From: Bacillota bacterium | Lineage (GTDB): Bacteria > Bacillota > Clostridia > Lachnospirales > Lachnospiraceae | Reading direction: 5' to 3' | Length of the DNA: 64,000 bases | Assembly (NCBI GenBank): GCA_023435645.1 | Contig: JAEYRK010000098.1 | Coordinates: 28,803-92,802, forward strand | In this document: positions 52,415 to 61,130 of the stretch, piece after piece | Position numbering within the stretch: the stretch's first letter is position 1 | Layout: every line of letters begins with the position of its first letter | Notes under the pieces: generated by a model | Databases searched by the model: none | What the model was told of the DNA's origin: nothing | Seen by the model: only the letters and a program-made list of their open reading frames with translations | Translations under genes and position numbers: made by a program

Positions 52415-53326
52415 ATGCTCGGAGATAAAAGGTTTGCGGTACTGATCGATGCGGATAATGTATCAGCGAAATATATTAAGTATATTCTAGATGAGATATC
52501 AGATTACGGTGTTGCTACGTATAAAAGGATTTATGGGGACTGGACGAAGCCCTCAGCAGCCTCCTGGAAGGATGTATTGCTGGAGAATTCGGTTACTCCG
52601 GTCCAGCAATATGGTTATACCGTGGGGAAGAATGCCACGGATTCTGCCATGATTATTGATGCAATGGATATTTTGTATTCCGGCAATGTAGAAGGCTTCT
52701 GCATCGTATCCAGTGACAGTGATTTTACGAAGCTTTCCTCCCGGCTAAGAGAGTCAGGGATGCTGGTAGTCGGTATGGGAGAGAAGAAGACGCCAAAGCC
52801 TTTTATTGCCTCCTGTAACCAGTTTAAATATCTGGACGTCTTGGCTGAGACAGAATCAAATAGTATGGTGCTGGAACATAGTCATAAGAAAAATGAGAAT
52901 AATAAAGATAAGAAAGTAAACATCGGTAAGGAAATGGAGCTTGAGACGGATAGCGCCAATAAACCGTCAAAGAGTCCCATAATAGCGGACAATGGGGATA
53001 GCCCAAAGAATATGACGGATATCGAGGTCATTAAGACTACCATACTTAAAATGATGAATGAGGTGGATGAAGAAGACCAGAGCATGAATATGGGTGAGCT
53101 GGGAAGTCGCCTGGTCAAACGCTATCCAGACTTTGACGTCAGAAATTATGGGGATACAAAGCTGTCCAAATTCCTTAAGAAATTTGACTTCCTTGAGATC
53201 AACTCAAAGGGGAAGGGTGGCAGCTCTATGTGGGTCTCCTTAAAAAGCGAACCGGCCCAACCGTCGGAGGAGATGAAATCAGTGACTCAGCCGAAAAGGA
53301 AGCGTAAATACAAGAAAAAAAGCTAA
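52415..53326 (+). CDS. NYN-domain RNase with C-terminal OST-HTH/LOTUS domain
   Basis: A 303-residue two-domain protein. The N-terminal NYN (PIN-like, MARF1-type) nuclease domain, about residues 5-145, keeps the acidic metal-binding set: Asp12 and Asp14 (LIDADN), Asp76, Asp82 and Asp101/103 (VSSDSDFTKL). A polar linker (about 150-205) follows. An OST-HTH/LOTUS domain (about 208-282) reads MGELGSRLVKRYPDFDVRNYG and KLSKFLKKFDFLEI. The basic tail is KRKRKYKKKS. RNA is the expected target. GGGAGGG lies before the ATG. Confidence 0.9.
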   Translation: MLGDKRFAVLIDADNVSAKYIKYILDEISDYGVATYKRIYGDWTKPSAASWKDVLLENSVTPVQQYGYTVGKNATDSAMIIDAMDILYSGNVEGFCIVSSDSDFTKLSSRLRESGMLVVGMGEKKTPKPFIASCNQFKYLDVLAETESNSMVLEHSHKKNENNKDKKVNIGKEMELETDSANKPSKSPIIADNGDSPKNMTDIEVIKTTILKMMNEVDEEDQSMNMGELGSRLVKRYPDFDVRNYGDTKLSKFLKKFDFLEINSKGKGGSSMWVSLKSEPAQPSEEMKSVTQPKRKRKYKKKS

Positions 53327-53352
53327 TAGGTGGATAAGGTAATTGAGAGTAA

Positions 53353-53408
53353 GGGAATAAGGGAATAAGGGTATAAGGGTATAAGAGTATAAGAGTATAA
53401 GAGAATAT
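53353..53408. repeat. Seven-copy 8-bp microsatellite
   Basis: Units read GGGAATAA twice, GGGTATAA twice, GAGTATAA twice, then GAGAATAT, an orderly series of pairwise changes. It lies between the NYN-LOTUS gene and the metallohydrolase gene; the bases to 53460 continue as a decayed version of it. Confidence 0.9.
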
Positions 53409-53460
53409 GGTAACGAGGTAGACAGGTTGATGGCTAAAGGGTATACAGGTGTATGAGTAG

Positions 53461-54225
53461 ATGATTAAAAAAACAAAGGATAAGGAAGGAAGCAGCATAC
53501 TTGAGTTTCGTGGGCAGACTGTAGTTCTGGAACGGAAGAAGATAAAAAACCTATACCTAAGGGTGCGGCCACCGGAGGGCAGGCTCTGTGTCAGCGCTCC
53601 ATACAGAATGCCGGTAGAAGCCATCCATGAGTTCCTGCTATCGAAGCAGGAGTGGATCAGACAGCAGCAAGAGAAGCTGAACAACAGGCAGGAAGCGATG
53701 CCCTCAAAAAAGCTACAATATCTCAATGATGAGGAGGTCTTCCTATGGGGAAGGAGTCTTCCGCTAAAGGTTCAGTATGATCAGAGGAAGAATGGTGCTA
53801 CCCTGAGAGATTCTGATATCCTTCTTCAGGTAAAGAAGAGAGAGGGCGAAAGTAAGGCAGAGGAGCGATATGGTATCCTGAAGCAGCTATTTCGGCAGGA
53901 GCTTGAGCTCATTGTTCCCGAGTTATTATTGAAATGGGAAGAGATCATTGGAGTGAAGGCGAAGGAGTGGTACTTAAGGGATATGACCTCCAGATGGGGA
54001 ACCTGTCAAGTGCAACAGAAGAAAATATGTCTGAACCTTAAGCTGGCGGGAAAAGCACCGGAATGCCTGGAATATGTCATTGTTCATGAACTGGTACATC
54101 TGCTGGAAAGCAGCCACAATCACATCTTTAGGTCCTATATGGACCTTTACCTTCCAGACTGGAAACATATCAGGGCAAGGTTAAATGGCCGGGTACCGGA
54201 TGAAGACAGGGGCTCAGTATCCTAA
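53461..54225 (+). CDS. YgjP/DUF45-type metal-dependent hydrolase
   Basis: A 254-residue protein of the YgjP-like metallopeptidase family (DUF45). An N-terminal strand region (KIKNLYLRVRPPEGRLCVSAP) is followed by helices and the conserved YLRDMTSRWGTCQ. The zinc motif is HELVHLLESSH (His209, His213, His219-type third ligand). Substrate unknown. No good ribosome site is visible before the ATG at 53461, which follows repeat-derived sequence, so the start may be displaced or weakly translated. Confidence 0.87.
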   Translation: MIKKTKDKEGSSILEFRGQTVVLERKKIKNLYLRVRPPEGRLCVSAPYRMPVEAIHEFLLSKQEWIRQQQEKLNNRQEAMPSKKLQYLNDEEVFLWGRSLPLKVQYDQRKNGATLRDSDILLQVKKREGESKAEERYGILKQLFRQELELIVPELLLKWEEIIGVKAKEWYLRDMTSRWGTCQVQQKKICLNLKLAGKAPECLEYVIVHELVHLLESSHNHIFRSYMDLYLPDWKHIRARLNGRVPDEDRGSVS

Positions 54226-54242
54226 AGAGGTCTAATTTTCTA

Positions 54243-54398
54243 GTGACAACTGCCTCCATCGTATTACCGGCGGTAGTACTGGCTCCTGTCATGAAGACAG
54301 TTAAGCAGAATAAGGAACAGGAGCTTGATAAGAAATTGATCGAGGGATATATGAAGCAGCTGGAGGAGTTTAGGGAGAAAATCCTTGGATTCCTATAA
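54243..54398 (+). CDS. Possible 51-residue membrane/coiled-coil peptide
   Basis: A GTG-initiated frame, below usual length limits. It encodes a hydrophobic N-terminus (TASIVLPAVVLAPVM) and a highly charged helix (KQNKEQELDKKLIEGYMKQL). AAAGAGG lies 12 bases upstream, a loose spacing. The amphipathic composition looks protein-like and it sits directly after the YgjP-like gene, but I know no homologue. Confidence 0.35.
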   Translation: MTTASIVLPAVVLAPVMKTVKQNKEQELDKKLIEGYMKQLEEFREKILGFL

Positions 54399-54605
54399 GA
54401 GGTTACAGATACATGGAGCATTTTCTGATGGATTTCCAGGTTTTGATCATGGAACTTGGCGATCGGGGGATCATTAGGCAGATTATGTATGAGAAGGATA
54501 GATCCGGTGCATGCTATAGGTATCTAACATGGGAGAGTGATTTATATCAGAAGAAAGTATGTGTTACCACCAACTGCACAGAGGGTCTATCTTCGTACAG
54601 ATCCT

Positions 54606-55004
54606 ATGATCAATTCGGAGATCAGAAACCAGACAATACGAAATCTGAAGCTTTACAGAGGATTGAATAAGGAGGATATAACAGAACGGATCAGAGATCT
54701 GAACCTTGAGTGGGATACGGAACGGGTCTTGGAGGCGAATGCAGCGGTATGGCTCTTGATAAGCTCCATCCTTGGGTTCAAGTTTGGCAGGTTTTGGTTT
54801 CTGGTCACGGGCTTCCTAGGATCCTTTATGCTCCAGCATGCCCTGCAGGGCTGGTGTCCTCCTATTCCGTTTATCAGGCGCTGGGGCATCAGGACAGAGG
54901 ATGAGATCAATGCGGAGAAGACAGTTCTGAAGATGATTCGTGGAGATTTCAATGAGGAGAATTCATCTTTGGAGGATATTTTAAGCATAGCTGAAAAACA
55001 ATAA
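54606..55004 (+). CDS. DUF2892 (YgaP-like transmembrane) protein
   Basis: A protein of about 132 residues with the conserved clostridial DUF2892 pattern: TIRNLKLYRGLNKEDITERI, then two membrane helices around 52-88, then ALQGWCPPIPFIRRWGIRT. Function unknown; related helices are fused to rhodaneses in YgaP. The start is uncertain. The ATG at 54606 fits the length of relatives but has no ribosome site, while the open frame reaches a GTG at 54537. An unrelated 85-codon frame (54413-54670) overlaps the beginning. Confidence 0.78.
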   Translation: MINSEIRNQTIRNLKLYRGLNKEDITERIRDLNLEWDTERVLEANAAVWLLISSILGFKFGRFWFLVTGFLGSFMLQHALQGWCPPIPFIRRWGIRTEDEINAEKTVLKMIRGDFNEENSSLEDILSIAEKQ

Positions 55005-55047
55005 TTCGGACTTTACTATTTATTGAATGAATAAAGGAAACTGACTA

Positions 55048-56004
55048 ATGTACGGACTAAGAAAGCTGTTCCATCCTGAAATTTTTCAGGGAAAAGATAA
55101 GAAGAAGCATTATTTTGAAGGCTGGTATTATAAATTAATCGATCAGAGCATGGAGCATGCCATAGCAATCATACCTGGAATCTCCATAGGAAAAGGCATG
55201 GAGGATTCCCATGCCTTTATTCAGGTAATGTACAATGGCAGACAGGTATCCTATTTTCGGTTTGACAGGAAAGCGTTTCGATTTCATACGGGACAATTTG
55301 CCATTAGGATTGGTCAGAATTATTTTAGCCAGAACTGTCTATCCCTAAACCTTAAAGATGATCAGCTGAAGCTGTCCGGCAGCCTTAAATTCCAGGATAT
55401 TCTGTGTCTGCCAAAGTCCATATATCTTCCCGGTATAATGGGCCCCTTCACCTACATTCCTTTTATGGAATGCTATCACGGAATCATCAATATCCAACAT
55501 CATATCATCGGAAGTCTAAAGCTTGGAGAGAAGCAGATTGACTTCACCGGTGGCAAAGGGTATATTGAGAAGGACTGGGGCAGATCCTTTCCGAAGTCCT
55601 GGATCTGGCTGCAGTCCAATCACTTTGGTAATCAGGATGCTACCATCATGTTTTCTGCAGCCAGGATCCCATGGTTGGGAAGCTCATTTCCGGGCTTTAT
55701 CTCCTTTCTCAGACTTGGAGATAGGCTTTATCTGTTCGCGACCTATACCGGTGCCAAGCTGATCAGATTGGAGGATAAGGAAGGTAGCCTTACGGCTGTG
55801 ATTGTGGACCGCAGCTATCGACTGGTCTTAAGCATAACACAGAACCTGGGTGGAGAGCTAAAGGCTCCCAACAGTGGCCTGATGGAAAGAACAATTATGG
55901 AAAGTATTTATTCCGAAGTACACATCCGATTCACAAGACGTTCCGGAAAATTATTGTTTGAAGGCAAAGGAACCAATGCCGGGCTTGAGATAGTTTTGAA
56001 CTGA
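55048..56004 (+). CDS. Tocopherol cyclase-like protein
   Basis: A 318-residue protein of the tocopherol-cyclase-like family, with the typical N-terminal HPEIFQGKDKKKHYFEGWYYK, the middle MECYHGIINIQHH, and GKGYIEKDWGRSFPKSWIWLQSNHF. In plants and cyanobacteria the family closes the chromanol ring of vitamin E. An anaerobic Firmicute would not be expected to make tocopherol, so the reaction here is unknown; a lipid- or isoprenoid-binding role is possible. AAAGGAA precedes the ATG. Confidence 0.87.
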   Translation: MYGLRKLFHPEIFQGKDKKKHYFEGWYYKLIDQSMEHAIAIIPGISIGKGMEDSHAFIQVMYNGRQVSYFRFDRKAFRFHTGQFAIRIGQNYFSQNCLSLNLKDDQLKLSGSLKFQDILCLPKSIYLPGIMGPFTYIPFMECYHGIINIQHHIIGSLKLGEKQIDFTGGKGYIEKDWGRSFPKSWIWLQSNHFGNQDATIMFSAARIPWLGSSFPGFISFLRLGDRLYLFATYTGAKLIRLEDKEGSLTAVIVDRSYRLVLSITQNLGGELKAPNSGLMERTIMESIYSEVHIRFTRRSGKLLFEGKGTNAGLEIVLN

Positions 56005-56049
56005 CGAAACCCTGGCTAATCATACGGGGGCAATATAAAATCTCATATA

Positions 56050-56532
56050 CTAGGTGGTTTGTCTAGGTGGTCTGCTTTTTCCCGTAATATGCTCTACAGA
56101 TAATTCATATACTGTAACTGCGTTCAGATACCCCTCATGAAATCTTAGACTTGTGTCCTCTGTATATTGGTTCATGATTTGACGAAGGGCATATTCCTTC
56201 TGGTCTTGGTCTAAAAGCGTGATAGTTCCGTGACCGCATATGCTTTCATAATTCATGGAGTAATTACAAGCCTCCGGACCGGTAACCAGCTCATGGGAGC
56301 AGTCCATTTCGAAGGCAGCCTTGGAGTTCTTAGTTATCAGATCCAGCTTCTTACCCTCCTTTGCACTATGGAAATAAAGCTTTAGCTGATGATCCTCATA
56401 GGTGAAGCCAAAGTTGAGCGGTATGATGTAAGGATAGTCCTCATCAAACAGGGCAAGCCGGCATACGTCACACTTTTTGATTATTTTCAGGAGCTCATTC
56501 CATTCAGTGATTTCTCTGTCTTTTCTTCTCAT
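56050..56532 (-). CDS. Pyridoxamine 5'-phosphate oxidase-like flavoprotein, NimA family
   Basis: A 160-residue split-barrel flavoprotein of the PNPOx-like family, closest in pattern to NimA/5-nitroimidazole reductases and related clostridial proteins. Visible parts are CDVCRLALFDEDYPYIIPLNFGF, LKLYFHSAKEGKKLDLI, and NYESICGHGTITLL. The conserved His expected in active Nim proteins appears in YFHSAKEG. The physiological role is unknown. A GAGAGG-type site precedes the ATG. Confidence 0.88.
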   Translation of the reverse strand: MRRKDREITEWNELLKIIKKCDVCRLALFDEDYPYIIPLNFGFTYEDHQLKLYFHSAKEGKKLDLITKNSKAAFEMDCSHELVTGPEACNYSMNYESICGHGTITLLDQDQKEYALRQIMNQYTEDTSLRFHEGYLNAVTVYELSVEHITGKSRPPRQTT

Positions 56533-56915
56533 CGTTTATCCTCTCTTTATTATTATTTCGTCTGATACACGGGAAACATGGGATCACTTGTCTATGATAC
56601 CGTCGTAATCAGGTAAGGCATTCCCCATCAGCTTATTATCCTAATCATAAAAGATATTTCTTTTATGCGCAAGAAAAACAGAGTTTGATTGAGACGTAAT
56701 GTATTCTTAATCAGCCTTGTCAGAGGAGAACCATTCCCCACTGACGGGCTTTTTTCTTAGGGAGGTATTATTCCTTAAGGAATATCACAATAATGAAACA
56801 TGATTCAAAGAAGAGAATAGTACATTTCCATTTTAGCAGCTGTTTGCTATAATGAATATGAGCTAAAACATTACCATTGTAACTAAATAATATAAACTAA
56901 TAAGAGGGTTATCAA
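56533..56915. other. Divergent intergenic region with an orphan terminator
   Basis: The gap lies between divergently transcribed genes, yet a plus-strand terminator-like hairpin sits inside it at 56714-56757. The region upstream of the hairpin has no credible frame. Downstream is AT-rich and must hold the GH3 promoter. Confidence 0.6.
56714..56757 (+). terminator. Orphan plus-strand terminator hairpin
   Basis: Arms AGCCTTGTCAG and CTGACGGGCT are followed by TTTTTTC. No plus-strand gene lies upstream between 56533 and this point. Confidence 0.75.
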
Positions 56916-59126
56916 ATGAAGAAAGTGAAGGAAGAAAGAATTGAACAGCTGTTGGCAGAGCTGACACTGGAGGAGAAAATTGCAATGATCCATGGGGAAG
57001 GGTTATTTCAGACTGCCGGAATAGAGAGACTTCACATTCCGCCCCTGAAAATGTCCGATGGACCGATGGGGGTCAGGAAGGAATTTGCCCTAAAGGATTG
57101 GATCAATATCTATCAGGAAGAGGACAAGGTTTCATATCTTCCCAGTAACAGTGCACTGGCTTCGACCTGGAGCAGGGAGCTTGCTTATGAAACCGGTAAG
57201 GTACTGGGAGCAGAGGCCAGAGGTAGGGGCAAGGATGTAATATTAGCACCGGGGATCAATATCAAGAGGAGTCCTCTGTGCGGTAGGAACTTTGAGTATA
57301 TGAGTGAGGATCCTAAGCTGATTGAGGAGCTGGTGGTTCCTTTAATCCAGGGCATACAGGAAAATGATGTCGCAGCCTGTGTGAAGCATTTTGCTGCGAA
57401 CAATCAGGAAACGGAACGTCTATGGGTGGATACCGAGATGGAGGAACGGACGTTACGGGAAATATATTTTCCTGGTTTTCAGGCGGCGATTCACAAGGGG
57501 GAAAGCCTTTCTTTGATGGGTGCCTATAATATGCTATATGGGGAACATTGCTCTCAGAGCAAATTTCTGTTCAATACCATTCTTCGGCAGGAATGGGGCT
57601 ATGACGGAGCAATCATCTCTGACTGGGGTGCGATCCATGATACAAGGGCGGCAGCTGAGTCGGAGCTGGACATTGAGATGTCCGTGGGTCCGGATTTTGA
57701 TCATTATTATATGGCAAAGCCTTTGCTGGAAGCGGTCCGAAAGGGTGAAATAAAGGAAGAGCTCATAGACAGGAAGATTAGAAATATCCTAAGGCTCATG
57801 CTGAGGCTGAACATGCTGGGTGAAGAAAGCCGAAGCAGGAAGGCGGGAACCTACAATGCTCCTGAACACCGGGAGGCCGCATTGAAGACGGCCAGAGAGT
57901 CTATCGTATTGCTAAAGAACGAGGAGGGAAGACTCCCGGTCAATCGTAAGGGGATGAAGACACTGGCGGTCATCGGCCAGAATGCAGTGCGGGTTCATTC
58001 CTCCGGCGGAGGAAGCGCAGAGATCAAGGCGCTGTACGAAATAACTCCCTTATTGGGGCTTATGTCAAAGCTTGGAGGGAATGTGGAGGTCAAATTCGCT
58101 AAGGGCTATGATATTCCAAAGGCTCAGGAGAAGGAGCTAAACTGGCAGCACCATAGCCTGGAGAAGCTTACAGAGGCAGAAAAGCAGGCAGAGGCTGAGA
58201 AGTGGAGACTGGCTCAGGAGGAAGCAGCGAAGGAAAGAGGGAAGCTGTATCAGGAAGCAGTCTCTCTTGCAGGGGAATGTGATGAGGTTATCTTTATCGG
58301 TGGCCTAAATCATGATTATGATGTGGAGGGCAGTGATCGGAGGGATATGAAGCTGCCCTATGGTCAGGACGAACTAATTCAAGCACTGCTGGAGGTGAAG
58401 CCCGATACCATCATCGTTATGTTTGCAGGCTCTCCGCTTGAGATGAAGGCTTGGTCCGGAAAAGCCAAGGCCATCCTATGGAGCTATTATGCCGGTATGG
58501 AGGGTGGCAATGCGCTGGCGGAGGTGCTATTAGGGGAGGTGAACCCCTCCGGGAAGCTAGCAGAGACCTTCCCGAAGGAGTTATCCGATTCACCGGCCCA
58601 TAAGCTGGGGGATTTCGGTGATGAGAAGAAGGTGGTCTACCGGGAGGGAGTATTCGTCGGCTATCGCTATTATGATACCCGCTGTGTTGAGCCGGAGTTT
58701 CCCTTTGGTCACGGATTATCCTACACGGATTATCAATATAAGAATCTAACAATTACTGTACAGGAGAAGAGCCATTCCCTTGCTGCTTCAGGTGAGGAGG
58801 AGCTCTGTATCAAGCTTTCCTTTACCATTAAAAATACCGGTACCAGGGATGGCTCGGAAATTGCGCAGGTCTATGTTTCCGGCAGTAGCTCCTTAGTAGA
58901 ACGGCCGGTCCATGAATTAAAGGATTTTACAAAGGTATTTGTGGAAGCTGGCAAGGAAGTTAAGGTAGAAATGATGCTGGATCAAGCTGCCTTTGGATAC
59001 TATGATACAAATAAGAAATGCTTTTATGCGGAGCCCGGCCAATACGGAATCCATATAGGGAGCTCCTCCAGAGATATCAGACTGAGGGATTTCGTAACGC
59101 TCAGTAAGGAATACTGTTATCAGTAG
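56916..59126 (+). CDS. Glycoside hydrolase family 3 beta-glucosidase
   Basis: A 736-residue GH3 enzyme, probably cytoplasmic because no signal peptide is seen. The (beta/alpha)8 domain contains KMSDGPMGVR, GRNFEYMSEDP, VKHFAANNQE and the nucleophile Asp in IISDWGAIHD. The second domain has the DVEGSDRRDMKLP loop expected to supply the acid/base, and a charged Glu/Lys/Ala-rich insertion around 410-450. It ends with a C-terminal fibronectin-III-like domain (about 620-730). It would hydrolyse cello- or gluco-oligosaccharides. A GAGGG site lies before the ATG. Confidence 0.93.
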   Translation: MKKVKEERIEQLLAELTLEEKIAMIHGEGLFQTAGIERLHIPPLKMSDGPMGVRKEFALKDWINIYQEEDKVSYLPSNSALASTWSRELAYETGKVLGAEARGRGKDVILAPGINIKRSPLCGRNFEYMSEDPKLIEELVVPLIQGIQENDVAACVKHFAANNQETERLWVDTEMEERTLREIYFPGFQAAIHKGESLSLMGAYNMLYGEHCSQSKFLFNTILRQEWGYDGAIISDWGAIHDTRAAAESELDIEMSVGPDFDHYYMAKPLLEAVRKGEIKEELIDRKIRNILRLMLRLNMLGEESRSRKAGTYNAPEHREAALKTARESIVLLKNEEGRLPVNRKGMKTLAVIGQNAVRVHSSGGGSAEIKALYEITPLLGLMSKLGGNVEVKFAKGYDIPKAQEKELNWQHHSLEKLTEAEKQAEAEKWRLAQEEAAKERGKLYQEAVSLAGECDEVIFIGGLNHDYDVEGSDRRDMKLPYGQDELIQALLEVKPDTIIVMFAGSPLEMKAWSGKAKAILWSYYAGMEGGNALAEVLLGEVNPSGKLAETFPKELSDSPAHKLGDFGDEKKVVYREGVFVGYRYYDTRCVEPEFPFGHGLSYTDYQYKNLTITVQEKSHSLAASGEEELCIKLSFTIKNTGTRDGSEIAQVYVSGSSSLVERPVHELKDFTKVFVEAGKEVKVEMMLDQAAFGYYDTNKKCFYAEPGQYGIHIGSSSRDIRLRDFVTLSKEYCYQ

Positions 59127-59233
59127 GTGATATCACTTCGCTTCCTAATCAGAAAGCTGTTGTGTGAGCAAAATGTATACCTACGGTAGTGTAATAACCT
59201 AGGTATAAATTAGATCCAGAAAGGAGGGTCCCG

Positions 59234-59770
59234 ATGAGAATTGTTATCTTTGGCTGTGGCGGTAGCGGTAAATCCACATTAGCAAGGATTCTAGGAGAGA
59301 GGCTGAACATTCCGGTCATTCATCTGGACCAGCTTTACTGGAGACCGGGATGGAAGCATATCACTGATATGGAATTCGATGCCTTGCTGGAGGAGGTATT
59401 AGCAGGTGAGGAGTGGATTATTGACGGTAACTATAACCGGACCCTACCCCTGCGGCTGGAGCATTGTGATACAGCGATTTATCTGGATTTCTCCAGATTC
59501 ACTTGCCTTCGCGGGGCGTTCGGCAGAGTAATAAGGTATTACGGTAAGACCAGGCCGGATATGGGTAGGGAATGCCCCGAGTGTTTTGACCTCCAGTTTC
59601 TTGTATGGATATGGACCTTTCATAAGAAAAATAGAAGCAACTATCATCGAATGCTTTCCGAACTTCAGGGGAAAGAAGTCCATATCCTAAGAGCCCGCAA
59701 GGAACTGAAGCCGACCATCGAAGGAATCGCTACAAGGCATAAGCAAATCAAAAGTAATCCCACAGCTTGA
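59234..59770 (+). CDS. FlaR-like P-loop NTPase (AAA_17/adenylate-kinase-like)
   Basis: A 178-residue protein annotated in relatives as DNA topology modulation protein FlaR, and resembling small kinases. It has Walker A FGCGGSGKSTLA, the HLDQLYWRPGW motif typical of the group, WIIDGNYNRT, and a Trp/Arg-rich C-terminal lid (FLVWIWTFHKKNR). The true substrate is unknown, and the topology role comes from old work on homologues. AAGGAGGG lies before the ATG. Its last 23 bases overlap the 3' end of the convergent dehydrogenase gene. Confidence 0.85.
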   Translation: MRIVIFGCGGSGKSTLARILGERLNIPVIHLDQLYWRPGWKHITDMEFDALLEEVLAGEEWIIDGNYNRTLPLRLEHCDTAIYLDFSRFTCLRGAFGRVIRYYGKTRPDMGRECPECFDLQFLVWIWTFHKKNRSNYHRMLSELQGKEVHILRARKELKPTIEGIATRHKQIKSNPTA

Positions 59771-61130
59771 TAGCAAACTCCGTTAATAGGCCTAAGTCAA
59801 ATAACAGCTGAAGGAGGGCATATCGGTTCCGTAACTCCTTGGCAGCCAGAAAACTCTCGATAAAGGTGGTCCGGTCAATGCCGATCTCCATTGGGCTTGC
59901 TGGTGCGGATAAGGAGATCAGGATATTACGGAGACCGTCTGCAGAGGGTAGTAAGTCCATGTACGCCTTGAGCTCCTCCCAGTGTGCTTCGATCAGCTCC
60001 AGACGGGCCAGCACCTGTTCGGGTGCGTTTTTTCCGGTTTCCTTTTCGAGCCTGATCACTGAAGGTGCTGCCGGTCCATAGTAATGCTCCATATCTGACT
60101 CCCACTTAAGGGCAGAGTAGCTGTTGACTTTTTCTTTCGCTGCTGTAAAATCAATCGGAAGCTCCCTTAGCAGCTCATAGGCCCGAAGCATAGCAACGGT
60201 TGCTACTCCCACCTGAGCTCCGTGTAAATGTGGTTTCCTTCCCTCAGATAGGAAGCACATCTCCCAGTAATGGGATAAATGATGCTCACTGCCGGAGGCC
60301 GGTCTTGAATTACCGGCAAAGCTCATAGCGATTCCTGATAGCACCAAGGCTTCCATAACACCTCGGATCGCATCCGATGTCCTGCTTCTTACCCCATCGA
60401 TATTTTGAAGAACAAGCTCCAGAGATCTTCTAACAATGCCTTCCAAGGTATTGCAATGATATTCTCCCAGTAGAATATGAGCAATGGACCAATCACAAAG
60501 GGCGTTGTATTTCCCTAAGAGATCACCGATTCCTGCTGCGATCATTCTGTCCGGAGCCTCCTTCAGCAGAGAGAGATCTCCAAGAATGGCATAGGGAGCA
60601 TGAGCCTCATAGGTGGTCTTCATATGATTTACGATCAAGGGAGACACTCCGGAAGCATAGCCGTCCATGGAGGGTGCAGTGGCAAGGATGAGATAAGGGA
60701 GCTTAAGCTGATAGCTGATAAAGCGGCTGAGATCATTGATGGTACCGCTTCCGACTGCAATTATCAGATCGCAGGAGGGATCCATATGAATCAGGATGGT
60801 ACCAATCGTCTCCTCATTCGGAATTGGCTCCTCCTCTGATAAAGTATGAAAGGAGAAGGGTATGCCACAGTGATTGAGGATCTCCTCAGCCTTACTTCCG
60901 ACTAAGGAATAGGTAGTGAGATCATAGAGAAGGAAGGGCTTTTGGCAGCCGGTGCTTATGATGACCTGGGGTAGCTTCATTATAGCTTCTTCTTCGATGA
61001 TGATCGTATGGATCGGAGCCCTGTGAATTCGATTGCAGGAGCAGGAAAACGAATGATTCAAGAAATCCGATAGGGTAAACTGATGATAATTTTCAAGACT
61101 ACTGTAATTATTGTTATGTTCTTCGTTCAT
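59748..61130 (-). CDS. araM: sn-Glycerol-1-phosphate dehydrogenase, AraM/EgsA family
   Basis: A 460-residue NAD(P)-dependent dehydrogenase that reduces dihydroxyacetone phosphate to glycerol-1-phosphate, the archaeal-type lipid enantiomer. Bacterial AraM is a known family member. It shows the Cys/His N-terminus FSCSCNRIHRAPIH, nucleotide motif AVGSGTINDLSRF, ATAPSMDGYASGVSP, and metal ligands in LCDWSIA, SGSEHHLSHYWE and LHGAQVG. AAGGAAG lies before the ATG at 61130. No heptaprenylglyceryl phosphate synthase is encoded nearby. Confidence 0.9.
   Translation of the reverse strand: MNEEHNNNYSSLENYHQFTLSDFLNHSFSCSCNRIHRAPIHTIIIEEEAIMKLPQVIISTGCQKPFLLYDLTTYSLVGSKAEEILNHCGIPFSFHTLSEEEPIPNEETIGTILIHMDPSCDLIIAVGSGTINDLSRFISYQLKLPYLILATAPSMDGYASGVSPLIVNHMKTTYEAHAPYAILGDLSLLKEAPDRMIAAGIGDLLGKYNALCDWSIAHILLGEYHCNTLEGIVRRSLELVLQNIDGVRSRTSDAIRGVMEALVLSGIAMSFAGNSRPASGSEHHLSHYWEMCFLSEGRKPHLHGAQVGVATVAMLRAYELLRELPIDFTAAKEKVNSYSALKWESDMEHYYGPAAPSVIRLEKETGKNAPEQVLARLELIEAHWEELKAYMDLLPSADGLRNILISLSAPASPMEIGIDRTTFIESFLAAKELRNRYALLQLLFDLGLLTEFAIKLWDYF

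Noticed and set aside
54413..54670. An 85-codon frame with AAGAGG ten bases upstream
   Set aside because: It overlaps the recognisable DUF2892 gene in another frame and matches nothing I know; kept only as part of an open question.
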